Shown here one piece after another: positions 20,524 to 29,520 of a DNA stretch of 64,000 bases. A program made the position numbers and the translations under genes. Numbering within the stretch: position 1 is the stretch's first letter; each line of letters starts with the position of its first letter. Origin of the DNA: Aldrovandia affinis (taxonomy: Eukaryota > Chordata > Actinopteri > Notacanthiformes > Halosauridae); the NCBI GenBank assembly GCA_029706075.1, contig JAINUG010000047.1, positions 5,639,830 to 5,703,829 of the forward strand. Direction: 5' to 3'. Below the pieces are notes generated by a model. It was not told the DNA's origin, made no database searches, and saw nothing but the letters and a program-made list of their open reading frames with translations.

Positions 20524-21401
20524 TCAATGAACTCGCGTCTGCCCTCCGCCGTCTTGAGAGTGAGCACCCCTGGATACATCAAGGAAAATTGATGTATCCA
20601 CACGACGCTCGTGTAGCAGCTGCTTGCACTGGTTGAATGCTGCTCGCTTCATGGAAACAAGCTTGGAATAATCCGGGAAAACCATGATATGATGCCCGTC
20701 CCAGCTCACCTTTCCATCTTGCGTGCCGCCTCCGCGATCCGTTCTCTGTCTTGAAACCACACGAAACGGGCGAGGATTGCTGTAGGTGGCTGGCCATCAG
20801 GTTTGCGCCTGGCTAGGGATCGGTGCGCACGGTCGATCTCGAGACCCCCGGTAAAATCTATGTCCAGGAGCTGCGGGATACAGTCACGCAGGAAGGCAAG
20901 TGCATCCCGACCCTCGCACCCCTCCAGGAATCTGACGAAACTTAAGTTATTCCACCAGGTTCTATTCTCCAAGTCATCCACTTTCTGATGCAAAATGTCC
21001 ACCTCACTTTGTGTAGCTGGAGGGTTAGCCTCCAACACCCTATTAGCATCCTCGAGGAAATCAATGTGGGACTCGGCATTGCCCAGGTGCGCACCAATGT
21101 CTGTTAGCTTGGCCTCCACAGCCCTCGTCGCTGATTGTATGGCGTTGAGCTTGTTCTCCTGCACCTCGGATGTTACTTTCAATAACGTGAAGATGCTAGA
21201 TATGTCCCGGGCCATTTGGTCAGTAGTGTTTGAGCTGGGTGCCTGGAGCGATGCCGGAGTCTCGTTAGTATCGGAATCACCAGCCCCAGCCGCGCCGTTG
21301 TTATCAGCGTCGCCATGTTGGCTAGTGCTAGCTAAACCGACTTTGGAGTTATTAGCACCATCTTGGCTTTGTGTCTTAAATTTGTGTTGATGGGTGGGCA
21401 T
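20524..21401 (-). pseudogene. Tx1/L1-like ORF1 protein
   Basis: ORF1p is the RNA-binding chaperone of L1-type LINEs. The frame starts at an ATG (21401) and runs 231 codons. It has a polar N-terminus (about residues 1-60), a heptad-rich coiled coil (about 70-150, with VEAKLTDIGAHLGNAESHID and QSEVDILHQKVDDLENRTWW) and an RRM-like part (NNLSFVRFLEGCEGRDALAF, LEIDRAHRSLARRK, ILARFVWFQDRERI). The frame then ends and continues in another phase at 20700-20560 (HHIMVFPDYSKL, AAFNQCKQLLHER). One frameshift therefore breaks an otherwise well-kept gene. The start is supported by the absence of an open frame upstream. Confidence 0.85.
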
Positions 21402-21875
21402 CCTAGACTACAACTGTGTCACTGAACTTAAAATAAAGTACTTTATAGCTATTTTCTCAATAAAAGAAAGGAGAATAAGCTGCTGGACTGCGGAGCCTCC
21501 TAACTAAGCTGCCATTTCCGTTGCTCACATCAGTGTTTACCTGTGTTTGTGAACTGACCTGCTGTTTCCGTCCCGCGTGTTTAGTATCTTTGGTTTGCTA
21601 AAGTTTACCGCGTTAGTCTTTGACTGATCTCTGTTAGTTATCTGTAGTTTCTAAACTTTGCGTAGCTTATTGGTGTTTAATTGCTAGCTATTACTGAATT
21701 AGATTAGCCTTGTTATTCGTTAGTTTCGACAGTTTATCTGCAATTGTTGGTTTGATTGTAGTGAATTGCAAGCAGTCCTGAGTAAATCCATTTAATTATC
21801 ACGCTATTTGACTCAGCTGTTTGATCCCTCTTTTAGCTTTGTCAGAGCGAAGCTTGCGTCGCTCCCTCCTAGTAT

Positions 21876-22077
21876 GTGCCCGCACCCCATAACAGTCTGC
21901 TCTCTCCCATTCAGAAGGCGCTTCCAGCGTCGCACCCTCCCACGACAACGGAATCTCGCCAACCTCTCCTACCCCCCCTGACCCTTTGTGAAAACTTCAC
22001 AATCTCAGGGGGGCTATGGAACTGTCGGTCTGCCGCACAGAAGGCCGACTTCATTTCTGCTTATGCCTCCCTCTTCT
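21876..22077 (+). pseudogene. L2-like LINE endonuclease, 5' part
   Basis: The first endonuclease segment reads FTISGGLWNCRSAAQKADFI, the usual entry to the domain (here N-C-R-S). It ends at the ERV1 insertion. The upstream text (21530-21875) is a 5' untranslated or N-terminal region with stops; no ORF1-like domain is recognisable. Confidence 0.8.
22073..22077. other. ERV1 target-site duplication, left copy
   Basis: CTTCT here is repeated at 35512-35516 on the other side of the provirus. The empty site in the LINE would contain it once (compare the paralogue near 61730). A 4-bp reading (CTTC) is also compatible, because the next base of the element is T in both LTR contexts. Confidence 0.88.
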
Positions 22078-23354
22078 ATTGTAGATTTTGAATGCTGCCC
22101 CAAAACAGCACAATCGTCAGAGTCTGAGGTAAATACGGTTTATTGCATATAACACAAGTTTAGATACAACAACCTGGCTGAGTTTGCGCAAAAACAGTTG
22201 CCTCCTTCTCACGTGCACCCACTTTTTGTCTCCTCAATTCCTCCTTGGAGGTTGGCCACCACGCCCCCCTGGCTCAACCCCTCCCCCTGACTTCGCAGCA
22301 TTCCATCCTTCTGAGGCCCCTTCAAATTCGCCTTTTTCATTCTTTCCCCATTTAACAGATTAATAAAAGGATAAACAGACATAGCCAGATCTTGAGCGAA
22401 CATACACAGACTTAAGCAGAAATGACCAGCCTTGGGCTGGCATACACAGCCCTAAACAGATATAACCAACCTTGAGCTGACCCAACTGTGTACTATGTCT
22501 TTACTTAGATTGTTTAACTTAATAACAGCTTTATTAATACAGGAATACATTTTTGCCCCATACTTTATTCAATGGCCTAATGCCAGTGGTCTATAATTTT
22601 AATATGCTTGTTATGCAGCCCAAATGCTGGCAATATATGTATATACAGGATCTCTATTACAAAGTTAAACATTTAAGGTGTGGTGGAATTTAGCTCTGTC
22701 CCCTCTACTAAGGAGCAGCGCTTGACCGGAGCCCATAAATTCAGATGACAGGAGCCCCGTGCACATCTTTTTAACAGCCCCATCTGGTGGGGTGGGGGTT
22801 CTGATTGATTAAATCGTGAGTGGGGCACAGTCCAACTTCAAGTCTCGGGTCCGAATTCTTTCCCGTGCACATACTTTGTTAAACAGGAATAATTTACGGC
22901 TGTACTAATGGGTCCGTGGATCTCCAACTCAGATTTACATTTGGTCTTCTCTCTGTGTCCATTGTATTTAAGGCATGTGATCTGCACCGCCTGCTCGTAT
23001 TTTACGGCCTCAACGTGTCACTTTACCTTATCTACAGACACTATTTATGTTTGTGTGATACTCAAACATCATGCTGGCGGTTATCTGCAGCTGGCCGGCC
23101 ATACAACCCCAGCCCCAAACAACCCCCCTAGAATCACAGAGGCAGAATGCAGGGTCAATGATCTCATACCCTTCAGCAGGCGCTTCCATCCAAAGCGGCC
23201 CACAACAGAGAGTACACGCATCCCCCAGCGGTGTGGTCCCATTGCATTACACAGGAATATAATAATACAATGCTTCACCTGGGAATTGGCGTCTGAGTCA
23301 CGAGTCCTGTTTCCTACCCCCTACTGTCCTATCCTTCTCCAAAAATCCACCACA
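22078..23354 (-). repeat. ERV1 3' LTR
   Basis: About 1277 bp, repeated at 34241-35511. On the minus strand it begins TGTGGTGGATTTTTGGAG. An AATAAA polyadenylation signal lies at 22144-22139, about 60 bp from the end. The terminus reads CTACAAT, so two bases follow the usual CA. Compared with the 5' LTR it has a 7-bp extra stretch near 22760, one extra/missing C near 22700 and about two substitutions. Confidence 0.95.
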
Positions 23355-23366
23355 TTGCCCCCCTCT
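23355..23366 (-). promoter_or_regulatory. ERV1 polypurine tract
   Basis: Read on the minus strand, AGAGGGGGGCAA directly precedes the TGTGG start of the 3' LTR. A purine run at this place primes plus-strand DNA synthesis in retroviruses. Position and composition both fit. Confidence 0.8.
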
Positions 23367-23384
23367 GTGACTTACAAGTCACAG
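23365..23384. repeat. Perfect palindrome beside the purine tract
   Basis: CTGTGACTT and AAGTCACAG form 9-bp arms around a two-base loop, immediately upstream (in viral sense) of the polypurine tract. Confidence 0.75.
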
Positions 23385-24290
23385 TCATACATATCATGCC
23401 AACAAAATAGAATAAACCTGATCAGCTCACATCGGCTCGTTGATGAGTAAATAACTCAACAGATTCCCTAGTGGCCACTCTGTTGCTTCTCTTACGCCAC
23501 TAGTAAACCAATTAGCCCCGCAGCCGTTACTCAGGCTGCGCCCACACGACTTAGTCAGACTCAAGCTTTGCTGCAGAACGTTGCTAGGGCATGCGAGTAC
23601 CCTTGTTGTTCTTGCATCGTGTGGCGCCCCCTCCACACTGATACCACCTGTCGTTATGGTGGTAGGAGTCTTCCTTTATCGCTCAGACCGCCTGCATAAC
23701 ACTTACAGGGCAAATCGTGGCCATAGATTCACAACGACGCTCAATGCAAGCTGAGCTCGGTCTAACCTGATTACATATTCGTTCTTAAACGTTATACATT
23801 TAAACCTCATACATGGTTACAGGAATAATAGAACCAGCCAGGGTTTAGTTATATGGGGTTACACATAATTTGCTAAGCGGGATAATGTATTCTCTTCTTT
23901 CCGGGTCCCGCGCCAAAACCTTTGGAGCCATAGGTAGAGGAGAGGTGGCCTTACATTCACTAGTTACAGTTTATGATTTTCTCTGGCAGAATGGGTGTGA
24001 GATAACTATGTGTGTGTGTTAATCTATCTGCCATAGGTAAGGGAGCATAAGGCTCTTGTGTGTGTTAATACTTCATTTCCGTCCATGTATATGTTGATAG
24101 TCAGTGTACGTGTTGTATCTTCAACCCGTGTACTTTGCGCACAATCGGGGGTCATCAATGAGGAGAAGTCGTCTCGGTCGGCCCGATGTACTGGAAGTCG
24201 GGGCGCTCCGTCTTGTCCTACTGGCACCAGTCTTCTCCATCCGGGTTGTCATCCACATAGCTGGCCCAGAATCGAGGATCCTTCACCAGC
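23385..24290 (-). other. ERV1 region between env and 3' LTR
   Basis: About 900 bp separate the env frame from the purine tract. The minus-strand frames 24227-24024 and 23636-23427 (67 and 69 codons) have no recognisable motif, and I do not call them genes. The region is long for a simple retrovirus and could once have held accessory sequence. Confidence 0.45.
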
Positions 24291-25305
24291 TTAGCAGCAA
24301 GGGGGTGATGGTTCCAGCACTCCCAACCGGCACCTCCTCTTACACCGTACTCGCAGAGGGGGTTCCCCAATGGGCAATCGGGTGGGCCGCCTTTGGCTTT
24401 CACGGGGTCCTACTTGGATGAAATGTACAGTGAAACACCCCCCCTTTTTTCCCCCTAGTAACATTTCGTGCGCTGGTTCACTCCTTTTTACAGGAGGATT
24501 GGGGGCAGTCGGCTCAGTCTGCCCCCTCTCAATGGCTGCGTCCTCATTCTCTAGTAATTCTCCCACTCCCAGCACAGCTTGAGATTTAGGGGGCATGTCC
24601 TCTCTGCCGGTTATGGCCCTCTCAATTGTTCTAGTTGCTAAGGTCCGGATGCACGGTATACAGCAACATCCGCAAATTATGAACATGGAGGAGGCAATAG
24701 CCACTCCTATGAACATTTGTCCAATTAGGGTTCCCCATCGCCCAAAGGTTTTAGACAGCCAATCTGTTACGGGGTTGTTCACCCCAGACTGAGCCTTCAT
24801 CTCATTCGCCAATGCTCTCAATTTATGCAATCCCTTAGTCAAAGTGCCATCTGGCGCTGTATTGTTTGCAATTACAGTACAACACGTATCTCCAAACATG
24901 GAGCATACTCCTCCTTTCTCGGCTAATATCATGTCTAATGCAACCCTATTTTGTAATGTCATTAACGAAGTTTGGGATAATTGCTGATGCACAGCTTCCA
25001 CAACATCCCTAGTTAAGTTCGCTAATCGTTGTACGTTATAATGGATCATGTTTATCCTATTCACATTTTTATTAACTGTCACTGGAAAAATAGCTGACAA
25101 AAGAGGGAAACTCTCGAACCCAGCCGCTACTTCATCTACAAGTTTATATTCATCAGGAATGTTTCTAGCTTGCCCGATTGCATCTATCCAAACTCCATCT
25201 GAATTTTTGGCCTCTATGCTCAATAGAGCCCCTCTCTTTCGCCTTGAAAACCTGAATGCCACTTTGATCCTTCGAGCCTCCCTCTTTCTCTCTCTTTCCC
25301 TCTCT
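24291..25305 (-). pseudogene. ERV1 env transmembrane (TM) region
   Basis: In retroviruses this subunit anchors the envelope and drives membrane fusion. A furin-type site RRKR lies near the start (25244-25233). A heptad region follows, then LQNRVALDMILAEKGGVC and the disulfide motif CSMFGDTCC (C-x6-C-C, about 24905-24880). A hydrophobic anchor (IGQMFIGVAIASSMFIICGC) lies at about 24725-24660, then a long cytoplasmic tail of some 120 residues. Two N-glycosylation sequons are visible (NLT, NNT). The frame is open to 24291. It has no ATG at its own head (the first in-frame candidate at 25262 is GTG) and is parted from the surface region by about 650 bp. Product as it stands is uncertain. Confidence 0.88.
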
Positions 25306-25933
25306 CTAGGGCGCAGCTCCAGGCTAGATCCCTTTCCACTGAGTTCCTTCTCCCCCCGACTCCTCGGAGTGAAGGGCTCTCAGCCTCTCTGCTTCCCAGT
25401 ATTTTCTTTTAAAAAATACTGATCACAGAAAGCACTACTCGCTTACTAACGCATTCGGTTTCAGCTTATAGTGGCCTGACTGTACATTGAACCGGACGCG
25501 GCGGCCATCTCTCATGGTCTTAATGCCATCTGCGATCCGACCGGCCGGTGACCCAGTCGATAGCGATCCCAGACCCCGTAGTAGCTGTTAACCACCCGGT
25601 TAGGAACCGACGGTCTGATCCCTATCCCACTTCGCTATGGGTATAGAAACTTTGACCGTTTTCACCAGCCTTGCCTGTTCACAGAGGTCGTCTCTTACGC
25701 CCCTCTGCTAGGTGTGGACTGTCATCCACGTACCACGTACTGCCTGCATACTTACATGCGACAGCTACGCCCGACTAGACGGTACCACGGCAGTATGTCC
25801 ATTCATACTTCATCAGACACGGGGGCCTTCAGTCTTCTCCCCGGCACTATACAACGTCTTTAACGTGCCCTCGGAACTTTGCAATTCCGCCGCCGCCTGT
25901 TTTGGCGTAGGTTCGGGGTGCCTAATCCCCTGC
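25306..25933 (-). other. Non-env sequence between SU and TM regions of ERV1
   Basis: In the related provirus ERV2 the SU and TM regions are contiguous. Here about 650 bp without env similarity intervene. The segment begins (viral sense) with an inverted repeat, GGCGTAGG and CCTACGCC about 20 bp apart. It contains many stops. It has no clear target duplication. GT at 25954-25953 and AG at 25307-25306 would bound a 649-bp intron-like interval in compatible phase, but the acceptor context is poor. Confidence 0.6.
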
Positions 25934-27256
25934 CTACGCCAGTTGTTCTTCTACGTCTGCTCGCATCAGCGTTTCAGCCTCAGGGATAATCAGTACTGGA
26001 ACATTTAAAGAGACTAAGGCACACTTACCTCCCCAGTTGGGTGGTAGCCAATTGAACAGGGCTCGGCCACCACAGTGCCACCAAACATCTGCTCTGGACA
26101 CTGTCAGCCGAGTGGCTAATTTCATACCCGTCAGAGTTACGGTCCTCTCACACTCGGACAGTCTTCCTAGTTGGTGGGCACGCCCTGCTGTGTTGTTATT
26201 CTCAAAACATGTCACATCATACACTTTCCCATGCCGAAACACTGGGGGAGTTACATTGGCTGCGGCCATTGGGAAAATTTTCTCCCAGCCTATACATTCC
26301 CTGGTTGGATTTTCTGTAGACATTAGAACAAGCAAGCATCCTAAATCTGAACCTGATACATCAGAACCGTTTTTGTATTCTTCGAAAGCTGTCTTAGTTA
26401 ACCTCAGGGTTGGTCGAGCTCCTGTACATATCAGACACTCTGGCTGTCCTGACTGCTTGGCGATCTGTGTCACCTGATCTAACCATGCATTGCTTTCTAC
26501 ATATCCGGTTTCTAGGGCTACTCTGGTTTTGTAGGTTATTTTGTCTGATTCTAATTTAATTATAGCGTCTGGGGCTGATGTGGGCCCTTCTAGTCGAGGT
26601 TGGTGAAGCATGTCTGATTTTTGGGTGGTGTTTATAAGATCTATTCTAACTAGGCCCATCGGATCCTTGCCCGTCAGGTCTACTCCTAAGATTACATAAA
26701 ACGTATTCCTAGTTTTTTGGATTGCACCGCCCGCGTAGCATCTCCGCGGGTCATACCCTTCCATTGACCATGGATTGGTGATTCCCTGTTTGGTTGTCAC
26801 CACTATCGGGTTAACCCCTGTACTGCCGATCGAAATCAACTGTCCTCTCTTCAATGTTATGGCATTCTGTATTCCTCCCCATTTACCATTTTTCAGTGTT
26901 ACATGTTGCTCATAATTTGGACTGGTGGTCCAGTATATGTCCGACCATGCTCTACACCAGGGGTTAATTGTGGGGTAACCCCACATGAACTGACAACCGT
27001 ACACATCGTATCCCCTGTACGATGCTGGGTTACTTCCACAGTTTATTACTGTACATAGGTCAAATTGGAAGGTATTGTCTCTATTTATATCAGCCTTTAT
27101 AATGATTTTTGCACCACACGGATCTACACTGTCAGTGGCCTTACTTAGGCTTGCGTATGCCAACATCACCATCACTCCTAATTCCCAATTTCTTTTCTTA
27201 TTTTTGGGTCTCCCTCCAGGCCTCCCCTTATTTTCGTTCTCACTTTGTTTCCTCAT
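25934..27256 (-). pseudogene. ERV1 env surface (SU) region
   Basis: A 440-codon frame starts at an ATG (27256). It has a basic N-terminus, a hydrophobic signal-like stretch (about residues 24-40, LGVMVMLAYASL), many Cys residues, a CLIC motif (residues 274-277, the CXXC motif that in gamma-type envelopes pairs with TM), sequons (NGS, NVT, NNT) and the conserved end WWHCGGRALFNWLPPNW. In retroviruses SU binds the host receptor. The frame runs into a stop at 25934 before any cleavage site, so the envelope is not continuous. The start overlaps the end of the pol remnant, as is usual. The piggyBac element lies just upstream (27370) and may have cut the transcript. Confidence 0.9.
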
Positions 27257-27369
27257 CCTCCCTACCCTCTGAGGGGGCCCCTTCTGTATCCTGTCGTTCG
27301 ACTATTTCTCGCAGACTGACTCTAATATCCTCTTGTGTGCGTCCTGGTTCTCTCGCCTTACAGCAGTGG

Positions 27370-28761
27370 TTAACCCCCTGAGGTCGGCTGGATCGGCGCC
27401 GATCCCAGCAGCAATACAAGTATATTACTATTTCTAACTTCGCGATATTTTATCATACACACGCGACAAAAACATTGACAGAAACCTTAGAATCGCGACT
27501 TTCCGATTTGAGCACTGGCAAATCAAATGGGATTTTTAAATTAGCTTAATTAGACCAAAAGTAAACCTTGCTTTTTACTCTGTTTTTTACCTTTTAGTAA
27601 CGTCCCCTTCTATTGACATGTTAACGAGGTGCTAATTTCGGGAGGTGCGTCGGGCCATGTGTGAAAACGCCGGCATAAACAACACAAACTGAAGAGGACA
27701 GTCTATGCTGATATTTATTTTATTTCGCTTGTTTTCAAATACTCGTGAAAATATATATAAATTCCGCGTCTTGTGACTACATATTCCGCATGTCGCAATG
27801 TAACAAATTGCAATAGGCACAGAAAATACTTTTCAAACAGCGTAAAATGTTATAAAATATATCGTATGTCTGTGTTTACGCTTGCAATCTGCCAGCAACA
27901 GTCTATGCTATTTATTTAATTTCGCTTGTTTTTTTATTTTTTTACATCTTGTCTGTGTTTACGCTTGCAATCTGCCAGCAACAGTCTATGCTGATATTAA
28001 TTTTATTTCGCTTGTTTTCAAATACTCGTGAAAATATAGCCTATGAATATCGCGTGTTGTGACGCCAAACATTCCGCGTGTTGCAACGTAACAAAGAGCC
28101 AAAATGGCGGCTGCTGACAAGAAGCGCTTGTCGTGAAAGGAGAAATGGTAACTCAAATATTGCTTAGCCATTTAAAATCTAAATGGTTGTTTTAACTCTA
28201 AAGAGGCATGAAATCACAAAAAGTTTAATTGGAAGACACTTTTTTTTCCTTGGGTCTCAGGATGGCCTTTGAGAGAGAGATGGCCCATCTGACAGATCTT
28301 AGAGGTGTGGACAATGAATAATGAATATTCAGGAATTTAGCATTTAGCCCTCCCACAGCCTGAAATAAATGTGACCAGTTCTGATAAAAACAGGTTTTTA
28401 GCTATTTAGATCTCAGATGTGCTAAACTATTTTCACACCCTTACATAACCAAGACCTTGGTGAACAAACGCACATTGGCAAAACAATTCGTCACTATAGT
28501 TTAGTGTGTGCTTTCACATCTTTTGTGACAGCAGAAAAATTTACTATTTTTAACTTGTGTGTTTGTAGATCTATTTACAAGCTGCATATGATACTGACCA
28601 AACTATTGATGGCATACAAATGTAGCTGTGATTGTCCTTCAAATAAAAATATCAAACACTTTGGAGTAAGTGTGTGTTAAATTGATGAAATTGAGATAAA
28701 TATCAGACCATGCCAAAATCAAAAAACATCTAAAAGCTTAGCACGGACCTCAGGGGGTTAA
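27370..28761. mobile_element. piggyBac-type non-autonomous element (copy 1)
   Basis: It is flanked by TTAA on both sides (27370-27373 and 28758-28761) with inverted termini CCCCCTGAGGTC and GACCTCAGGGGG. TTAA target duplication with short TIRs is diagnostic for piggyBac. The 1.38-kb interior is AT-rich with no transposase frame. A palindrome GGATCGGCGCCGATCC lies just inside the left TIR. It is inserted at the pol 3' end of ERV1: the viral frame stops at the TTAA and viral sequence resumes on the other side. Copy 2 is at 53389-54902. Confidence 0.93.
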
Positions 28762-29520
28762 GGTGGAACCACACACTCTTACCTTCAACCTTAAGCGCAG
28801 TGGGAGTCGTCAGCACCACTTTGTACGGCCCTTCCCGCCTAGGTTCATTCCACTTCCTCTTAAACACTTTGACATACACCCAGTCTCCTGGATGTATGTT
28901 TCGTAACTCTTCTGGAACGCTGCTCGTTCTTTCTTCACCCAAATCTTTGTCTAATCCCCACCATTTTAGTTACTGTTTTCATCATCTTAGCTACGAAATG
29001 TGGTCCATTATCTGAACTAATCTTGGGCCGGGATTCCAAATCGGGGAAATACTTCCTTACATAAAAATGTTGCCACCGACTGGGCATCTGGCCCCACTTG
29101 TAGGTGTTGCTTCTACCCACCGGCTAAATCTATCCACCACCACTAACATGTACCTTTTATTCTGGACCCGCTCAATCATATCCACATAGTCTATCATGAG
29201 GTGTCTAAATGGTCCGTCAGGTGGTGGGATGTGTCCAATCGGCGCTGAAACGGCCTTCCTGTTATTATATGTTACACAGATTACACCCTCTCCTCAGTGT
29301 TTGAGCTACCCTACTTGTTAAATAGGGCAACCACCATGCATCCGTACTGCATGTAATTGATGGAATGTATATAGTATTACTGATTGTCCCATAGTCAACG
29401 TGGAGGCTTTGTGATACGTGAATGCAGCTGCGGCCACTCTCTGATAGCATGGCGCCAATTCTTACTTCACAGCATGCATTCCAAAGTAGTTTGCCTGGCC
29501 TCCCCCTACCCCCTGTGGGG
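28762..29520 (-). pseudogene. ERV1 pol remnant (RT connection and integrase)
   Basis: Minus-strand fragments run in viral order. Connection-domain-like text lies at 29460-29350 (LTMGQSVILYTFHQLHAV in a shifted frame). The zinc-binding end of integrase, GCNLCNI, is at about 29280. HLMIDYVDMIERVQNKRYML and VVVDRFSRWVEA, with the first catalytic Asp, lie at 29205-29110. ISSDNGPHFVAKMM, with the second Asp, is near 29015. The C-terminal region [20 protein letters not shown] lies at 28895-28835. Integrase inserts viral DNA into the host. Several frameshifts and stops break it. The RNase H domain expected between connection and integrase is missing, as is the RT core. Confidence 0.85.

Larger units (their letters stand above)
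15560..21520 (-). mobile_element. Tx1/L1-like LINE with internal RT deletion
   Basis: Minus-strand LINE: 5' region near 21520-21405, ORF1 (21401-20524), inter-ORF text (20523-19836 and 18314-18160), endonuclease (18060-17370), a short linker (17340-17170), the C-terminal region (17150-16570) and an A/T-rich 3' tail to about 15560. The whole RT domain, expected between endonuclease and C-terminus, is missing. A solo LTR (15629-16232) and a rearranged hAT element (18315-19835) are inserted in it. The two-ORF plan and the CCHC-like C-terminal motif support the L1/Tx1 call. Confidence 0.82.

Noticed and set aside
24291-27256. A domesticated env gene of the host
   Set aside because: The SU frame stops before the cleavage region, TM has no ATG at its own head, and LTRs are young; nothing shows selection for function.
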